Assembly: GCF_029433115.1 (NCBI RefSeq)
Contig: NZ_JARNTV010000003.1
Location: forward strand, 96,041 to 160,040
Reading direction: 5' to 3'
Source of the DNA: Sphingomonas sp. AOB5
Lineage (GTDB): Bacteria > Pseudomonadota > Alphaproteobacteria > Sphingomonadales > Sphingomonadaceae
DNA: 64,000 nucleotides
The position numbers were made by a program, and so were the translations under genes. A model generated the notes under the pieces. It saw only the letters and a list, made by a program, of their open reading frames with translations. It did not search any database and was not told the DNA's origin. Positions 18,452 through 25,955 of the stretch are shown piece by piece; the stretch's first letter is position 1; every line of letters starts with the position of its first letter.

Positions 18452-19449
18452 TCCCGCGCCGACGCATCGGCCGCACCGAATTGTTCGTGCCCGAACTCGG
18501 TTTCGGCACCGCAGCGCTCGGCAATCTCTATCGTCAGGTCTCCGACGCGGACGCGCATGCCACGGTCGAGGCAGCGCTGGCGGCCGGGCTGACCTATGCC
18601 GACACCGCGCCCTATTACGGCTTCGGCCTGGCCGAACGCCGTCTGGGCGAAGCGCTGCACGGCGAAGTGGTGGTCTCGACCAAGGTGGGACGCCTGCTCG
18701 TGCCGGTCGATGGCCCCATCGCCGACGAACGTCATGGCTTCGTCGCCGCCGATCCGTTTGAGCCGGTCTACGATTATTCGCATGACGGTATCCTGCGCTC
18801 GCACGAGGACAGCCTGCGCCGCCTGAACCGCGACCGGATCGACATGCTGCTGGTCCATGATATCGGCGCGAGGACCCATGGCGCGAACCATCCGGCGATG
18901 CTGGCGCAACTGCTCGGCAGCGGCGTGACGGCGCTGCGGCGGCTGCGCAACGAGGGCACGGTGTCGGCTATCGGCATCGGCGTCAACGAGACGGAGATCG
19001 CGCTCGACCTGATCGACCGGATCGAACTCGACGCGATCCTGCTCGCGGGCCGCTACACCCTGCTGGAGCAAGGTGCGCTCGACGCGCTGTTCCCGCGATG
19101 CGCCGAGACCGGCACCTCGATCGTCATCGGCGGGCCGTATAATTCGGGCCTGCTCACCGGCGGCGCGACCTATGACTATGCCGCGGCCCCGGCCGATATC
19201 CTCGAGCGCGCGCGTCGCCTCGAAGCCGCCTGCGTGCGCCACGGCGTATCGCTCGCCGCCGCCGCGCTGCAATTCCCGCTCGCGCACCCTCTGGTCGCCA
19301 GCGTCATCCCCGGCCTCGCCAGCCCCAAGGAAGTCCAGGAAACCGTGACCCGCTATTCGACGCCGATCCCGCCCGCCTTGTGGGAGGACCTCAAGGCCCA
19401 GGGCCTGCTCCATCCCCATGCACCCATCCCGCAGGCAGTGGCAGCGTGA
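18448..19449 (+). CDS. aldo/keto reductase, probable L-fucose dehydrogenase
   Basis: A 333-aa aldo/keto reductase of the D-threo-aldose 1-dehydrogenase type. It would oxidise L-fucose to L-fucono-lactone with NAD(P). The AKR tetrad is visible: Asp in YADTAPYYG, the Tyr in the same motif, Lys in VVVSTKVGRLL, and His in MLLVHDIGARTHG. The C-terminal half has ALQFPLAHPLVASVIPGLASPKEV. It starts inside the mutarotase stop (ATGA at 18448) and its own stop overlaps the GTG of the next gene, so the three are translationally coupled. The family includes enzymes for other sugars and pyridoxal; the pathway context gives the specificity. Confidence 0.88.
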   Translation: MIPRRRIGRTELFVPELGFGTAALGNLYRQVSDADAHATVEAALAAGLTYADTAPYYGFGLAERRLGEALHGEVVVSTKVGRLLVPVDGPIADERHGFVAADPFEPVYDYSHDGILRSHEDSLRRLNRDRIDMLLVHDIGARTHGANHPAMLAQLLGSGVTALRRLRNEGTVSAIGIGVNETEIALDLIDRIELDAILLAGRYTLLEQGALDALFPRCAETGTSIVIGGPYNSGLLTGGATYDYAAAPADILERARRLEAACVRHGVSLAAAALQFPLAHPLVASVIPGLASPKEVQETVTRYSTPIPPALWEDLKAQGLLHPHAPIPQAVAA

Positions 19450-20162
19450 GGCTGGCGGGCAAGACCGCGTTGGTGACCGGCGCCGGGCAAGGCATCGGCC
19501 GCGCCGCCACCGAACTGTTCGCCCGCGAAGGCGCGACCGTCTGGGCCACCGACCGCGAGGCGATCGATCTGCCCGGCTGCATCTCGCGCCAGCTCGATGT
19601 CACCGATCCCGCACAGATCGAGGCCGTCTTCGCCGAAGCAGGGCCGCTGAACGTGCTGTTCAACTGCGCCGGGATCGTCGCGGGCGGCACGATCCTCGAT
19701 TGCAGCGAGGCCGACTGGTCGCGCAGTTTCGACATCAACGTCACCGCGATGTTCCACACGATCCGTGCGGCGCTGCCCGCGATGCTCGCCAGGGGCAGCG
19801 GATCGATCGTCAACATGGCTTCGGTATCCAGTTCGGTCACCGGCGTGCCCAATCGCTTCGCCTATGGCGCGTCCAAGGCGGCGGTGATCGGGCTGACCAA
19901 GCATGTCGCGGTCGATTTCGTCGCGCAGGGCATACGCTGCAACGCGATCTGCCCGGGCACGGTCGATACGCCGTCGCTGCAACAACGGTTGCGCGATACC
20001 GGCGACTATGAAAAGGCCCGCGCCGATTTCAACGCGCGACAGCCGATGGGGCGATTGGGCAAGGCGGACGAGATCGCCGCGCTCGCCCTCTATCTCGCCT
20101 CGGACGAATCCAGCTTCACCACCGGCCAGATCCACATCGTCGACGGCGGCTGGACGACCTAG
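19446..20162 (+). CDS. short-chain dehydrogenase, probable 2-keto-3-deoxy-L-fuconate dehydrogenase
   Basis: A 238-aa classical SDR. The GTG at 19446 overlaps the previous stop (GTGA). It has the cofactor motif TGAGQGIG, the structural NCAGIV, the catalytic Ser in MASVSSS, YGASK for Tyr/Lys, and ends DESSFTTGQIHIVDGGWTT. In the Xanthomonas-type pathway an SDR oxidises 2-keto-3-deoxy-L-fuconate to the 2,4-diketo acid, and its gene lies with the mutarotase, fucose dehydrogenase and fuconate dehydratase genes, as here. It is the last gene of the three-gene string, and its stop overlaps the convergent IclR stop by two bases. Confidence 0.88.
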   Translation: MRLAGKTALVTGAGQGIGRAATELFAREGATVWATDREAIDLPGCISRQLDVTDPAQIEAVFAEAGPLNVLFNCAGIVAGGTILDCSEADWSRSFDINVTAMFHTIRAALPAMLARGSGSIVNMASVSSSVTGVPNRFAYGASKAAVIGLTKHVAVDFVAQGIRCNAICPGTVDTPSLQQRLRDTGDYEKARADFNARQPMGRLGKADEIAALALYLASDESSFTTGQIHIVDGGWTT

Positions 20163-20950
20163 AGCCTGCTGTCCCCCTCGACCAGCTGTGCGGCGATCCG
20201 CTCGGCCGCGGCCTGGACTTCCTTCGCCGTATCGCTGCGCGAAACCGAAGGCTGGAGCTTCTTCAGATAGGGCACGGTCAGCGCCGCCGCCGCCGCACCG
20301 CCACGCATCACCGGGGCCGATATATCGGTCACCCCCGCGACGAAGCGGCTCGGGGTCAGCTCCACGCTGCGCTCGCGCACTTCGTCGGCATGGGCGCGGA
20401 ATTCGGCCAGTTCCTTGTCGGACAGCGGCGGATCGAACATCGCTTCCCAGCGCTGGCGCACATCGGCGGGCTGAAAGGCATAGAGTACGATGCCCGATGC
20501 CGCCTGATACAGCGGGCGGCGATATCCGACGCGGACCGAGAAGCCGAGTTGCTCGCTCGATTCCATCCGCGCCACCACCACCATCTCGCCCAGCGTGTGC
20601 AGCGCCAGATGGCATGCCTGACCGACCGTCAGGGTCAGCTGGCGCATCACCGGCAGCGCCACTTCGATCAGGTTGCGCGTCCGCGGCTGCTGCATGCCCA
20701 GCGAAAAGAGCCGGTCGGTCAGCCGATAGCCGTCGCTGCCCGCCTCCTGCTCGATATAGCCGCGGAATTCGAGCACCTGGACCATGCGGAACAGCTCACC
20801 ATGCGAGCGACCCAGCCGCGTGACGATGCCGGTCAGCGTCACCGGCTCACTCTCCGCCGCCAGCAATTCGAGGATGTCGATGCCCTTTTCCAGCGCCGGC
20901 GCGCGATAGCGGCGACCGCCCTCGCCTTCCTCGTCCTCGATATCCGCCAC
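20159..20950 (-). CDS. IclR-family transcriptional regulator of the fucose locus
   Basis: A 263-aa IclR regulator. The N-terminal winged helix (ALEKGIDILELLAAESEPVT, then VTRLGRSHGELFRMVQVLEF) is followed by an effector-binding domain (QACHLALHTLGEMVVVARM, YRRPLYQAASGIVLYAF, SRFVAGVTDISAPV). GTG 20950 was chosen because GGAAGGGA lies upstream; a TTG at 20980 is possible. It is convergent with the fucose operon, and the likely ligand is a pathway intermediate such as fuconate or a keto-deoxy acid. The palindromic AT-rich sites at 4478, 14954 and 18031 are candidate targets. Confidence 0.88.
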   Translation of the reverse strand: MADIEDEEGEGGRRYRAPALEKGIDILELLAAESEPVTLTGIVTRLGRSHGELFRMVQVLEFRGYIEQEAGSDGYRLTDRLFSLGMQQPRTRNLIEVALPVMRQLTLTVGQACHLALHTLGEMVVVARMESSEQLGFSVRVGYRRPLYQAASGIVLYAFQPADVRQRWEAMFDPPLSDKELAEFRAHADEVRERSVELTPSRFVAGVTDISAPVMRGGAAAAALTVPYLKKLQPSVSRSDTAKEVQAAAERIAAQLVEGDSRL

Positions 20951-21123
20951 GCGCTGTCCCTTCCAAACTCTTCGGGCCAATCCTTACGCTAATGAATGGC
21001 TTGGGGACAATCGCGCGCGGCATGGTGAAAACGCGCTGCACGATAGCCTCCCCAAAGCGTGGGGATTGGACGCGTCGCCAACTCTGTTAACCATTGCGAA
21101 GAAGGGGGCGATTCGCGGGCAGT

Positions 21124-21810
21124 ATGACGGTCATCACCACTCTGCTGGCGAATGCGGCGGGCAACGCCGTGGCTCCCGCTCCTGCCCTGCCGGTATGGAT
21201 CGGCGTGGCGGGCGTGACCGGGTTGTTCTCGGCGATGGCCGCCTTCTTCCTGTCGATTGCGGCGGTGGTGCTGGCGATCCGGCTCAAGGCGTTCCTGACC
21301 CAGGGGCCGGGCAAGCAGGAACTCGCCTTCATCAAGGCGCTGCGCGGCGACGTGAAGGAACATTCGCGGCGGATCGACGAACGCGTGCTGGCCAAGGTCA
21401 GCACCGCGCCCGCCAGCCTGGAGTCGCTCCGCGCGCTGCTGCGCAACCTGCGCAACGAGATGAGCGAGCCGATGGCCTATCTGGCGCGCATGGCGAACGT
21501 GCCCGTCACCGGCTTCGGCGAGCCCGAGATCAGCAGCGCGTTCGGCAGCTGGGCCGGCGCGGTGCGGTCGCTGAGCGAAGCGATCGATCATTTCTATGCC
21601 GACACCAGCTATGCCGGATCGGATATCGACACCCAGCGCGAGACCTATCTGCTGCGCCAGTATCGCGCCGAGCTGGAGCATCTGCTCGAACTGCGCGCGA
21701 AGGTGAAGGAGAGCGCGGGCAAGCTCGACAAGCTGGCAGGCGGCTACATCACCAAGCACACGCCCAAGGCCGACGGCGCGACCGCGCCCAAGCCCCCCGG
21801 CGACCACTGA
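21124..21810 (+). CDS. unrecognised membrane-anchored helical protein
   Basis: A 228-aa protein that I do not recognise. One strong membrane segment lies near the N-terminus (WIGVAGVTGLFSAMAAFFLSIAAVVLAIRL, broken only by glycines and alanines). A charged, mostly helical cytosolic part follows (ELAFIKALRGDVKEHSRRIDER, RETYLLRQYRAELEHLLELRAKVKESAGKLDKLAGG). The tail is Pro/Lys rich (HTPKADGATAPKPPGDH). ATG 21124 begins just before the membrane helix; an upstream TTG at 21094 is less likely. There is no good ribosome binding site. No operon partner is clear: the IclR gene is divergent, 173 bp away. Confidence 0.7.
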   Translation: MTVITTLLANAAGNAVAPAPALPVWIGVAGVTGLFSAMAAFFLSIAAVVLAIRLKAFLTQGPGKQELAFIKALRGDVKEHSRRIDERVLAKVSTAPASLESLRALLRNLRNEMSEPMAYLARMANVPVTGFGEPEISSAFGSWAGAVRSLSEAIDHFYADTSYAGSDIDTQRETYLLRQYRAELEHLLELRAKVKESAGKLDKLAGGYITKHTPKADGATAPKPPGDH

Positions 21811-21913
21811 CGCGACGAGCGGCGCCCGCCGCGCGGCCAATGGTGCGGCGCGGCATTGAAAGCATTAACCATTCGATCCTATTCTTGCCTCGGAATTTGC
21901 CGGGGTGGGTCAA

Positions 21914-22138
21914 ATGACCGAGTTCTTTGTGTTTATTTACGGCGTGCTGGCGATGTTTGTCGTCATGACGATGCGTCGCAACCAGAAGCTGCAGCGGCCT
22001 TCGTCGCAGATGCTGACCATGGCCGGATGGGGCCTTTTCTCGCTTTCATCGACATTGGCGGTGCTGCTGGGCGGAGTCGCGCTGGCGATTGCGATGGGGA
22101 TGCAGATCCCTCTCGGCAATTTCGAGGCGCTGCTCTAA
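21914..22138 (+). CDS. small two-helix membrane protein
   Basis: A 74-aa protein, unrecognised, with two membrane helices (FFVFIYGVLAMFVVMTM and MAGWGLFSLSSTLAVLLGGVALAIAMG) joined by a basic loop (RRNQKLQRPSS). ATG 21914 has GGGGTGGG five bases upstream; a GTG at 21905 is possible. It ends 11 bp before the carbonic anhydrase family gene, so the two are probably one transcript. Confidence 0.65.
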   Translation: MTEFFVFIYGVLAMFVVMTMRRNQKLQRPSSQMLTMAGWGLFSLSSTLAVLLGGVALAIAMGMQIPLGNFEALL

Positions 22139-22149
22139 AACCCGGCATT

Positions 22150-22674
22150 ATGCCGCTTTACGAAATCGCCGGGCAACGCCCGACCATGGCCGACACCGCC
22201 TGGGCAGCCCCCAGCGCGGACCTGATCGGCGACGTCCATCTGGCCGACCAGGCAAGCGTCTGGTTCGGAGCCGTGATCCGCGCGGACAATACCGCGATCA
22301 AGGTCGGCGCGCGCAGCAATATCCAGGAAGGGGCAATGCTCCACTCGGATCCCGGCACGCCCTGTACCGTTGGCGACGACGTGACCGTGGGTCACCATGC
22401 GATCCTGCACGGCTGCACCGTGGGCGACCGCACGCTGATCGGTATGGGCGCGACGATCCTCAATCGCGCGGTGATCGGCGCGGATTGCATCGTCGGCGCA
22501 GGCGCGCTGGTGACCGAAGGCAAGGAATTCCCCGCCGGCTATCTGATCGTCGGCAGCCCGGCCAAGGCGATCCGCCCGCTGGACGATACGACCAAGGCGT
22601 TCCTGAAGGTCTCGGCCGCAAGCTATGTCCACAAAGCGGAAGAGTTCGCCAAGGGCCTGAAGCGCGTCGACTGA
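22150..22674 (+). CDS. gamma-carbonic anhydrase family protein
   Basis: A 174-aa left-handed beta-helix protein of the gamma-carbonic anhydrase/YrdA group. Hexapeptide repeats run from SADLIGDVHLADQASVWFGA to AVIGADCIVGAGALVTEG. The three histidine metal-ligand positions are present (MLHSDPGTP and VGHHAILHGC). The C-terminal helix is TKAFLKVSAASYVHKAEEFAK. Members form trimers with zinc or iron at subunit interfaces; many lack measurable carbonic anhydrase activity, so only the family is claimed. Confidence 0.88.
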   Translation: MPLYEIAGQRPTMADTAWAAPSADLIGDVHLADQASVWFGAVIRADNTAIKVGARSNIQEGAMLHSDPGTPCTVGDDVTVGHHAILHGCTVGDRTLIGMGATILNRAVIGADCIVGAGALVTEGKEFPAGYLIVGSPAKAIRPLDDTTKAFLKVSAASYVHKAEEFAKGLKRVD

Positions 22675-22679
22675 CGGCC

Positions 22680-22955
22680 CTATAGCGTCAGCATCACCCA
22701 ATCGGCGAGATAGTAGAGCGTCGAGAACGCCGCGACGATCGTCGTCGCAACCCGGCTGCGCAGCGCGACCAGCACGAGCACGAGTACAAGCGGCATCGCC
22801 GGAAGCGTGAACTGGCCAAGATACTGGCCGAAGGTCGCGTCCCCCGTATCCACATCGACTCGCACGAAGTTCGAGATTGCCGTCGCCAGCAGCAGCACGA
22901 ACGCGCTGGCGCACATGATTGCCGCTTCGTTCGAGAATGTTCGAATCGCCCGCAT
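22680..22955 (-). CDS. small three-helix membrane protein
   Basis: A 91-aa unrecognised membrane protein with three hydrophobic stretches: AAIMCASAFVLLLATAISNFV, FTLPAMPLVLVLVLVALRS and TTIVAAFSTLYYLADWVML. ATG 22955 (MRAIRTFSNEA) has GGGGGGAT six bases upstream; the frame is open further to 23051 without a better start. It is convergent with the carbonic anhydrase family gene (5 bp between stops). Confidence 0.65.
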   Translation of the reverse strand: MRAIRTFSNEAAIMCASAFVLLLATAISNFVRVDVDTGDATFGQYLGQFTLPAMPLVLVLVLVALRSRVATTIVAAFSTLYYLADWVMLTL

Positions 22956-23110
22956 CAGATCCCCCCGGATTATGTTCTGACTGAAACAAATCAGACATAA
23001 TCCGTCCGGGCACCTAGGGGAAATCCCATATCCGCTGTGCCATCGAGACACGCGGATTGCCTTCCCTTACGTCAACTGGACAGCCATTCCGGTTGCGCTA
23101 TGAAACCGGC

Positions 23111-24052
23111 ATGGCTCTTCCCGCGATCTTCGACAACCTGCGGCTTCCCGTCATCGGCTCGCCGCTTTTCATCATCTCGGTGCCCGAGCTGGTCATCGCC
23201 CAGTGCAAGGCGGGGATCGTCGGATCCTTTCCCGCGCTGAACGCACGGCCGCAAAGCCAGCTCGACGAATGGCTGCACCAGATCACCGAAGAGCTGGCAG
23301 CGTGGGACGCCGCCAATCCCGACACGCCCGCCGCGCCCTATGCGGTCAACCAGATCGTCCACAAGTCGAACGTCCGGCTCGAGGAAGACGTCGCCACCTG
23401 TGCCAAGTGGAAGGTACCGATCGTCATCACCTCGCTCGGCGCACGGCCCGAACTGAACGACGCGGTGCACAGCTGGGGCGGCATCACCCTGCACGACGTG
23501 ATCGACGACAAGTTCGCGCACAAGGCGATCGAGAAGGGCGCCGACGGTCTGATCCTGGTCGCCACGGGCGCCGGCGGCCATGCAGGCCGGCTCAACCCCT
23601 TCCCGTTCGTCCAGGAAGTTCGCGAATGGTTCGACGGGCCGGTGATCCTGTCCGGTGCGATCTCGACCGGCCGTTCGATCCTCGCCTCGCAGGTGCTGGG
23701 CGCCGATCTCGCCTATATCGGCTCGGCCTTCATCGCCACGAAGGAAGCCAATGCAGTCGATCCCTACAAGCAGGGCATCTGCGACGGGCGGGCGGCCGAT
23801 ATCGTCTATTCGAACCTCTTCACCGGGGTGCACGGCAATTATCTGCGCAGTTCGATCGTCGCGGCGGGTATGGATCCCGACAATCTGCCCGAAGGCGACC
23901 TGAGCACGATGAACTTCGGCGGCGCGAAGGCGTGGAAGGAAATCTGGGGTTCGGGCCAGGGCATCGGCGCGATCAACAGCGTCGAACCGGCCGCAGTGCT
24001 GATCGAGCGGCTGAAGGCGGAATATGAGGCGGCGAAGGCAGCGCTAGCCTAA
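23111..24052 (+). CDS. nitronate monooxygenase / 2-nitropropane dioxygenase family
   Basis: A 313-aa FMN-dependent TIM-barrel enzyme. Landmarks are RLPVIGSPLFIISVPELVIA at the N-terminus, PYAVNQIVHKSN, GLILVATGAGGHAG with the conserved His, and GPVILSGAISTGRSILASQVLGADLAYIGSAF for phosphate binding. ATG 23111 starts the conserved region; the upstream open frame has no family sequence. Such enzymes oxidise alkyl nitronates such as propionate 3-nitronate. The protein has the short-form size. Monocistronic; an inverted-repeat element follows its stop. Confidence 0.88.
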   Translation: MALPAIFDNLRLPVIGSPLFIISVPELVIAQCKAGIVGSFPALNARPQSQLDEWLHQITEELAAWDAANPDTPAAPYAVNQIVHKSNVRLEEDVATCAKWKVPIVITSLGARPELNDAVHSWGGITLHDVIDDKFAHKAIEKGADGLILVATGAGGHAGRLNPFPFVQEVREWFDGPVILSGAISTGRSILASQVLGADLAYIGSAFIATKEANAVDPYKQGICDGRAADIVYSNLFTGVHGNYLRSSIVAAGMDPDNLPEGDLSTMNFGGAKAWKEIWGSGQGIGAINSVEPAAVLIERLKAEYEAAKAALA

Positions 24053-24057
24053 CCTTC

Positions 24058-24138
24058 CTGTGCTCCGGCGAAGGCCGGAGCGTTGGAGGCTTGTGGGCTG
24101 TCTGTGCGGCCAGCGCTCCTGCCTTCGCCGGAGCACAG
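24058..24138. repeat. REP-like inverted repeat pair, copy 1
   Basis: Two 25-bp arms (24058-24082 and 24114-24138) are reverse complements with one mismatch, 31 bp apart. Each arm holds its own small palindrome with the core TCCGGCGAAGGCCGGA. The same type of element occurs at 50117-50224 and 52631-52709. It lies between convergent genes and may end transcription in both directions. Confidence 0.8.
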
Positions 24139-24143
24139 CTCTG

Positions 24144-24608
24144 TCAGAACGCCAGTGCCAGCCGGTCCATCATCGACTTGGCCGGGCTGGTCACCACCAC
24201 CGGTTCGTCGTCCAGCGCCGAATCGAGTCGCGCCACGCGGCGATATAGGTCGATGCTGGTCAGCATGATCTCCTGCGCCTGTTCGGGCATCATATGCAGC
24301 ACTGCATCCTCGGTCTCCGGCGCGGTTCCCAGCCGGCGCGAGGGCGACAAGGCCTCACGCGGGGCCAGTTCGCCCGAATCCACCGCGCGCTGGGTCAGCA
24401 GCCAGGCGATGATGTGCATCAGCCGGGTCGTCACCTTCAGCGACTCGCACGAAAATGCGACGCGGCTGACCGCTTCCATCGAATCGCGATCCTGCCGCCC
24501 GATCTCGTCGAAATAGGCGCGTGCCTCATCCGCCAGCAGCATCGCCTCGACATAAAGCGAGTCGGCAAGCCGCCGGTGAATCCGTGAAGTTGCGATTTCC
24601 CCCGTCAT
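24144..24608 (-). CDS. rcdA: DUF1465 family protein, RcdA-like ClpXP adaptor
   Basis: A 154-aa helical protein of the DUF1465 family, to which the Caulobacter proteolysis adaptor RcdA belongs. It shows RLADSLYVEAMLLADEARAYF, RVAFSCESLKVTTRLMHIIAWLL and a partly disordered middle (SPSRRLGTAPETED). In Caulobacter RcdA helps ClpXP degrade CtrA and other cell-cycle proteins, with CpdR and PopA. Whether that role holds in sphingomonads is not shown by the sequence. DUF465-type genes lie nearby at 24804-25304, as often seen for this family in alphaproteobacteria. Confidence 0.75.
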   Translation of the reverse strand: MTGEIATSRIHRRLADSLYVEAMLLADEARAYFDEIGRQDRDSMEAVSRVAFSCESLKVTTRLMHIIAWLLTQRAVDSGELAPREALSPSRRLGTAPETEDAVLHMMPEQAQEIMLTSIDLYRRVARLDSALDDEPVVVTSPAKSMMDRLALAF

Positions 24609-24700
24609 GGGAGTCTTGCTGCCACAGGGCTCATGGTAACTGAATGATTAATATCGCGGTGTTTCCGTCCCGTTACGGCACCGTGCTTTGTTTTTGTCGC

Positions 24701-24780
24701 GGCGCCGGTCCGCGCGCCCACCCGGCCGCCCAACGGAAGTACATTCTATGGGCGGCCGGGTGGGGGCGCGGGCCGGCGCC
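24701..24780. repeat. long near-perfect GC hairpin
   Basis: A 32-nt arm (24701-24732) and its reverse complement (24749-24780) match at 30 of 32 positions around a 16-nt AT-richer loop (24733-24748). One of the two differences becomes a G-U pair in RNA. It begins 24 bp after the DUF465 stop on the minus strand and is followed on neither strand by a U-tract, so it is not a standard terminator. The arms differ from the CAGCGAAGGCTGG-type repeats elsewhere in the window. Confidence 0.85.
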
Positions 24781-24803
24781 GCGCTCGGCGTAAGCCGAGA
24801 AAA

Positions 24804-24998
24804 TCACGCGATGATGTCGGGGATCAGCTGGTCTTCGAGCTGGGCGATCTCGTCCTTCAGCATCAGCTTGCGCTTCTTCATCCGGGCGATCTGGAGCTGG
24901 TCGCCGCTCATCGTCAGCAGCGCGTTGATCGCGGCATCGAGATCGCGATGCTCCGACTTCAATGGCTCGAGCCGGCGCAGAATCTCGCTTTCATCCAT
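24804..24998 (-). CDS. DUF465 (YdcH-like) small coiled-coil protein
   Basis: A 64-aa protein of the DUF465/YdcH family: MDESEILRRLEPLKSEHRDL, then IARMKKRKLMLKDEIAQLEDQL, the typical helical hairpin with a basic KKRKL centre. ATG 24998 gives the usual family length; the open frame runs on to 25226 but would overlap the divergent DUF465 gene. The function is unknown. It is followed by the long hairpin and then rcdA on the same strand. Confidence 0.85.
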   Translation of the reverse strand: MDESEILRRLEPLKSEHRDLDAAINALLTMSGDQLQIARMKKRKLMLKDEIAQLEDQLIPDIIA

Positions 24999-25151
24999 CC
25001 CCTCTTCCTGCCCGAAAGCCACCCTGCTCCGCAACGGCCCGTCTCGCGTTTTCGCCGATTCGGCGAAACTTGCGGAAACCATGCGAGACAAGCCTTCGGA
25101 AAGGTGTTCTACTGATTCTCCGGCCTTGAAAACATGAAGGAGGACGCATCC

Positions 25152-25304
25152 ATGCACACCGCGCATCTCTCGGCACTCAACGCCAAGCATGCAGTGCTCG
25201 ACCAGCGAATTACCGCCGAGTCGCAACGCCCCAGGCCGGATGATGTCCTGCTGCGCGAACTGAAGCGCCAGAAGCTGCGCGTGAAGGAAGAAATGGGCCG
25301 CTAA
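25152..25304 (+). CDS. second DUF465 (YdcH-like) small protein
   Basis: A 50-aa protein with a very good ribosome binding site (AAGGAGGA about nine bases before the ATG). It reads MHTAHLSALNAKHAVLDQR and LLRELKRQKLRVKEEMGR, the DUF465 helical hairpin, and is a shorter paralogue of the product of 24804-24998, which is transcribed divergently 153 bp away. Pairs of such genes are common in alphaproteobacteria. A terminator overlaps its stop codon. Confidence 0.85.
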   Translation: MHTAHLSALNAKHAVLDQRITAESQRPRPDDVLLRELKRQKLRVKEEMGR

Positions 25305-25322
25305 ACAAAGCGCGGCTTTTTC
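25297..25322 (+). terminator. terminator of the 50-aa DUF465 gene
   Basis: GCCGC at the end of the coding sequence pairs with GCGGC after the stop, followed directly by TTTTT. The stem is short, and the stop codon TAA lies in the loop. Confidence 0.6.
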
Positions 25323-25399
25323 CTGTGCGAAGATCGCAGACCCCGGCCTCGCGCCGGGGCCCGTGATCGCTCAAACCCGGTAAAACCGGACCAGCAAAC

Positions 25400-25426
25400 G
25401 AAAAATGCCGGGTTAAGGCCCGGCAT
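25400..25426 (-). terminator. terminator of the PilZ gene
   Basis: On the minus strand ATGCCGGG and CCCGGCAT form a perfect 8-bp stem around a 6-nt loop, followed by TTTTTCG. This is a textbook intrinsic terminator 30 bp after the PilZ stop. Confidence 0.8.
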
Positions 25427-25455
25427 CATTTCCACAGACGAATGAAGTGTCCGCC

Positions 25456-25830
25456 TCAGCGGCGCGGTAGGATCGGCTTGATATAGCTCGGCGTATGGCC
25501 GCCCTTGCCCACCGGCTTACGCGCAGCCATCGGATCGATCTCGCGATCGAACGCCACGCCCACCCGGCCCTCGGCCGCCCAGGCGATCCGGCCGGTCAGC
25601 CAGCCCACACCGCGAACCTCGACCTCGATCGGCGTGCCGCCGGCAATCGGCTCGGCATATTCCGCCATCATGCCGCCCGAGGAAAGATTGCGCACGCGCA
25701 CCGTCGCGTCCGGCTTGCCGGGGATGCGGAACTGCGCGGTCAGCATCAGGCTGTCGCGCGCACCATTCCGCTGCCCCGTGACATCGTCGGACGGGACTGC
25801 ATTCTGGGGATCAAACGAAAACTGGTCCAT
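25456..25830 (-). CDS. single-domain PilZ protein
   Basis: A 124-aa protein with one PilZ domain (about residues 25-100), the c-di-GMP receptor fold. It has FRIPGKPDATVRVRNLSSGGMMAEY, where NLSSGG fits the (D/N)xSxxG half of the binding motif, and the core WLTGRIAWAAEGRVGVAFD. The RxxxR half is not clear before it: the usual N-terminal RR..R is reduced to RNGARDS. Ligand binding is therefore uncertain. The tail ends in a basic ILPRR. Confidence 0.8.
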   Translation of the reverse strand: MDQFSFDPQNAVPSDDVTGQRNGARDSLMLTAQFRIPGKPDATVRVRNLSSGGMMAEYAEPIAGGTPIEVEVRGVGWLTGRIAWAAEGRVGVAFDREIDPMAARKPVGKGGHTPSYIKPILPRR

Positions 25831-25955
25831 TCAGACTGCTCGATCGCGGGTTACCATCGCGCAGGAATAGAGCAGCAATCCTTCTCCAAAGCGTTAATCC
25901 GCCTCCGTAAAGACACAGATTTGGAGCGGTTTTGGTCGATACGGCGCCAGACGCC

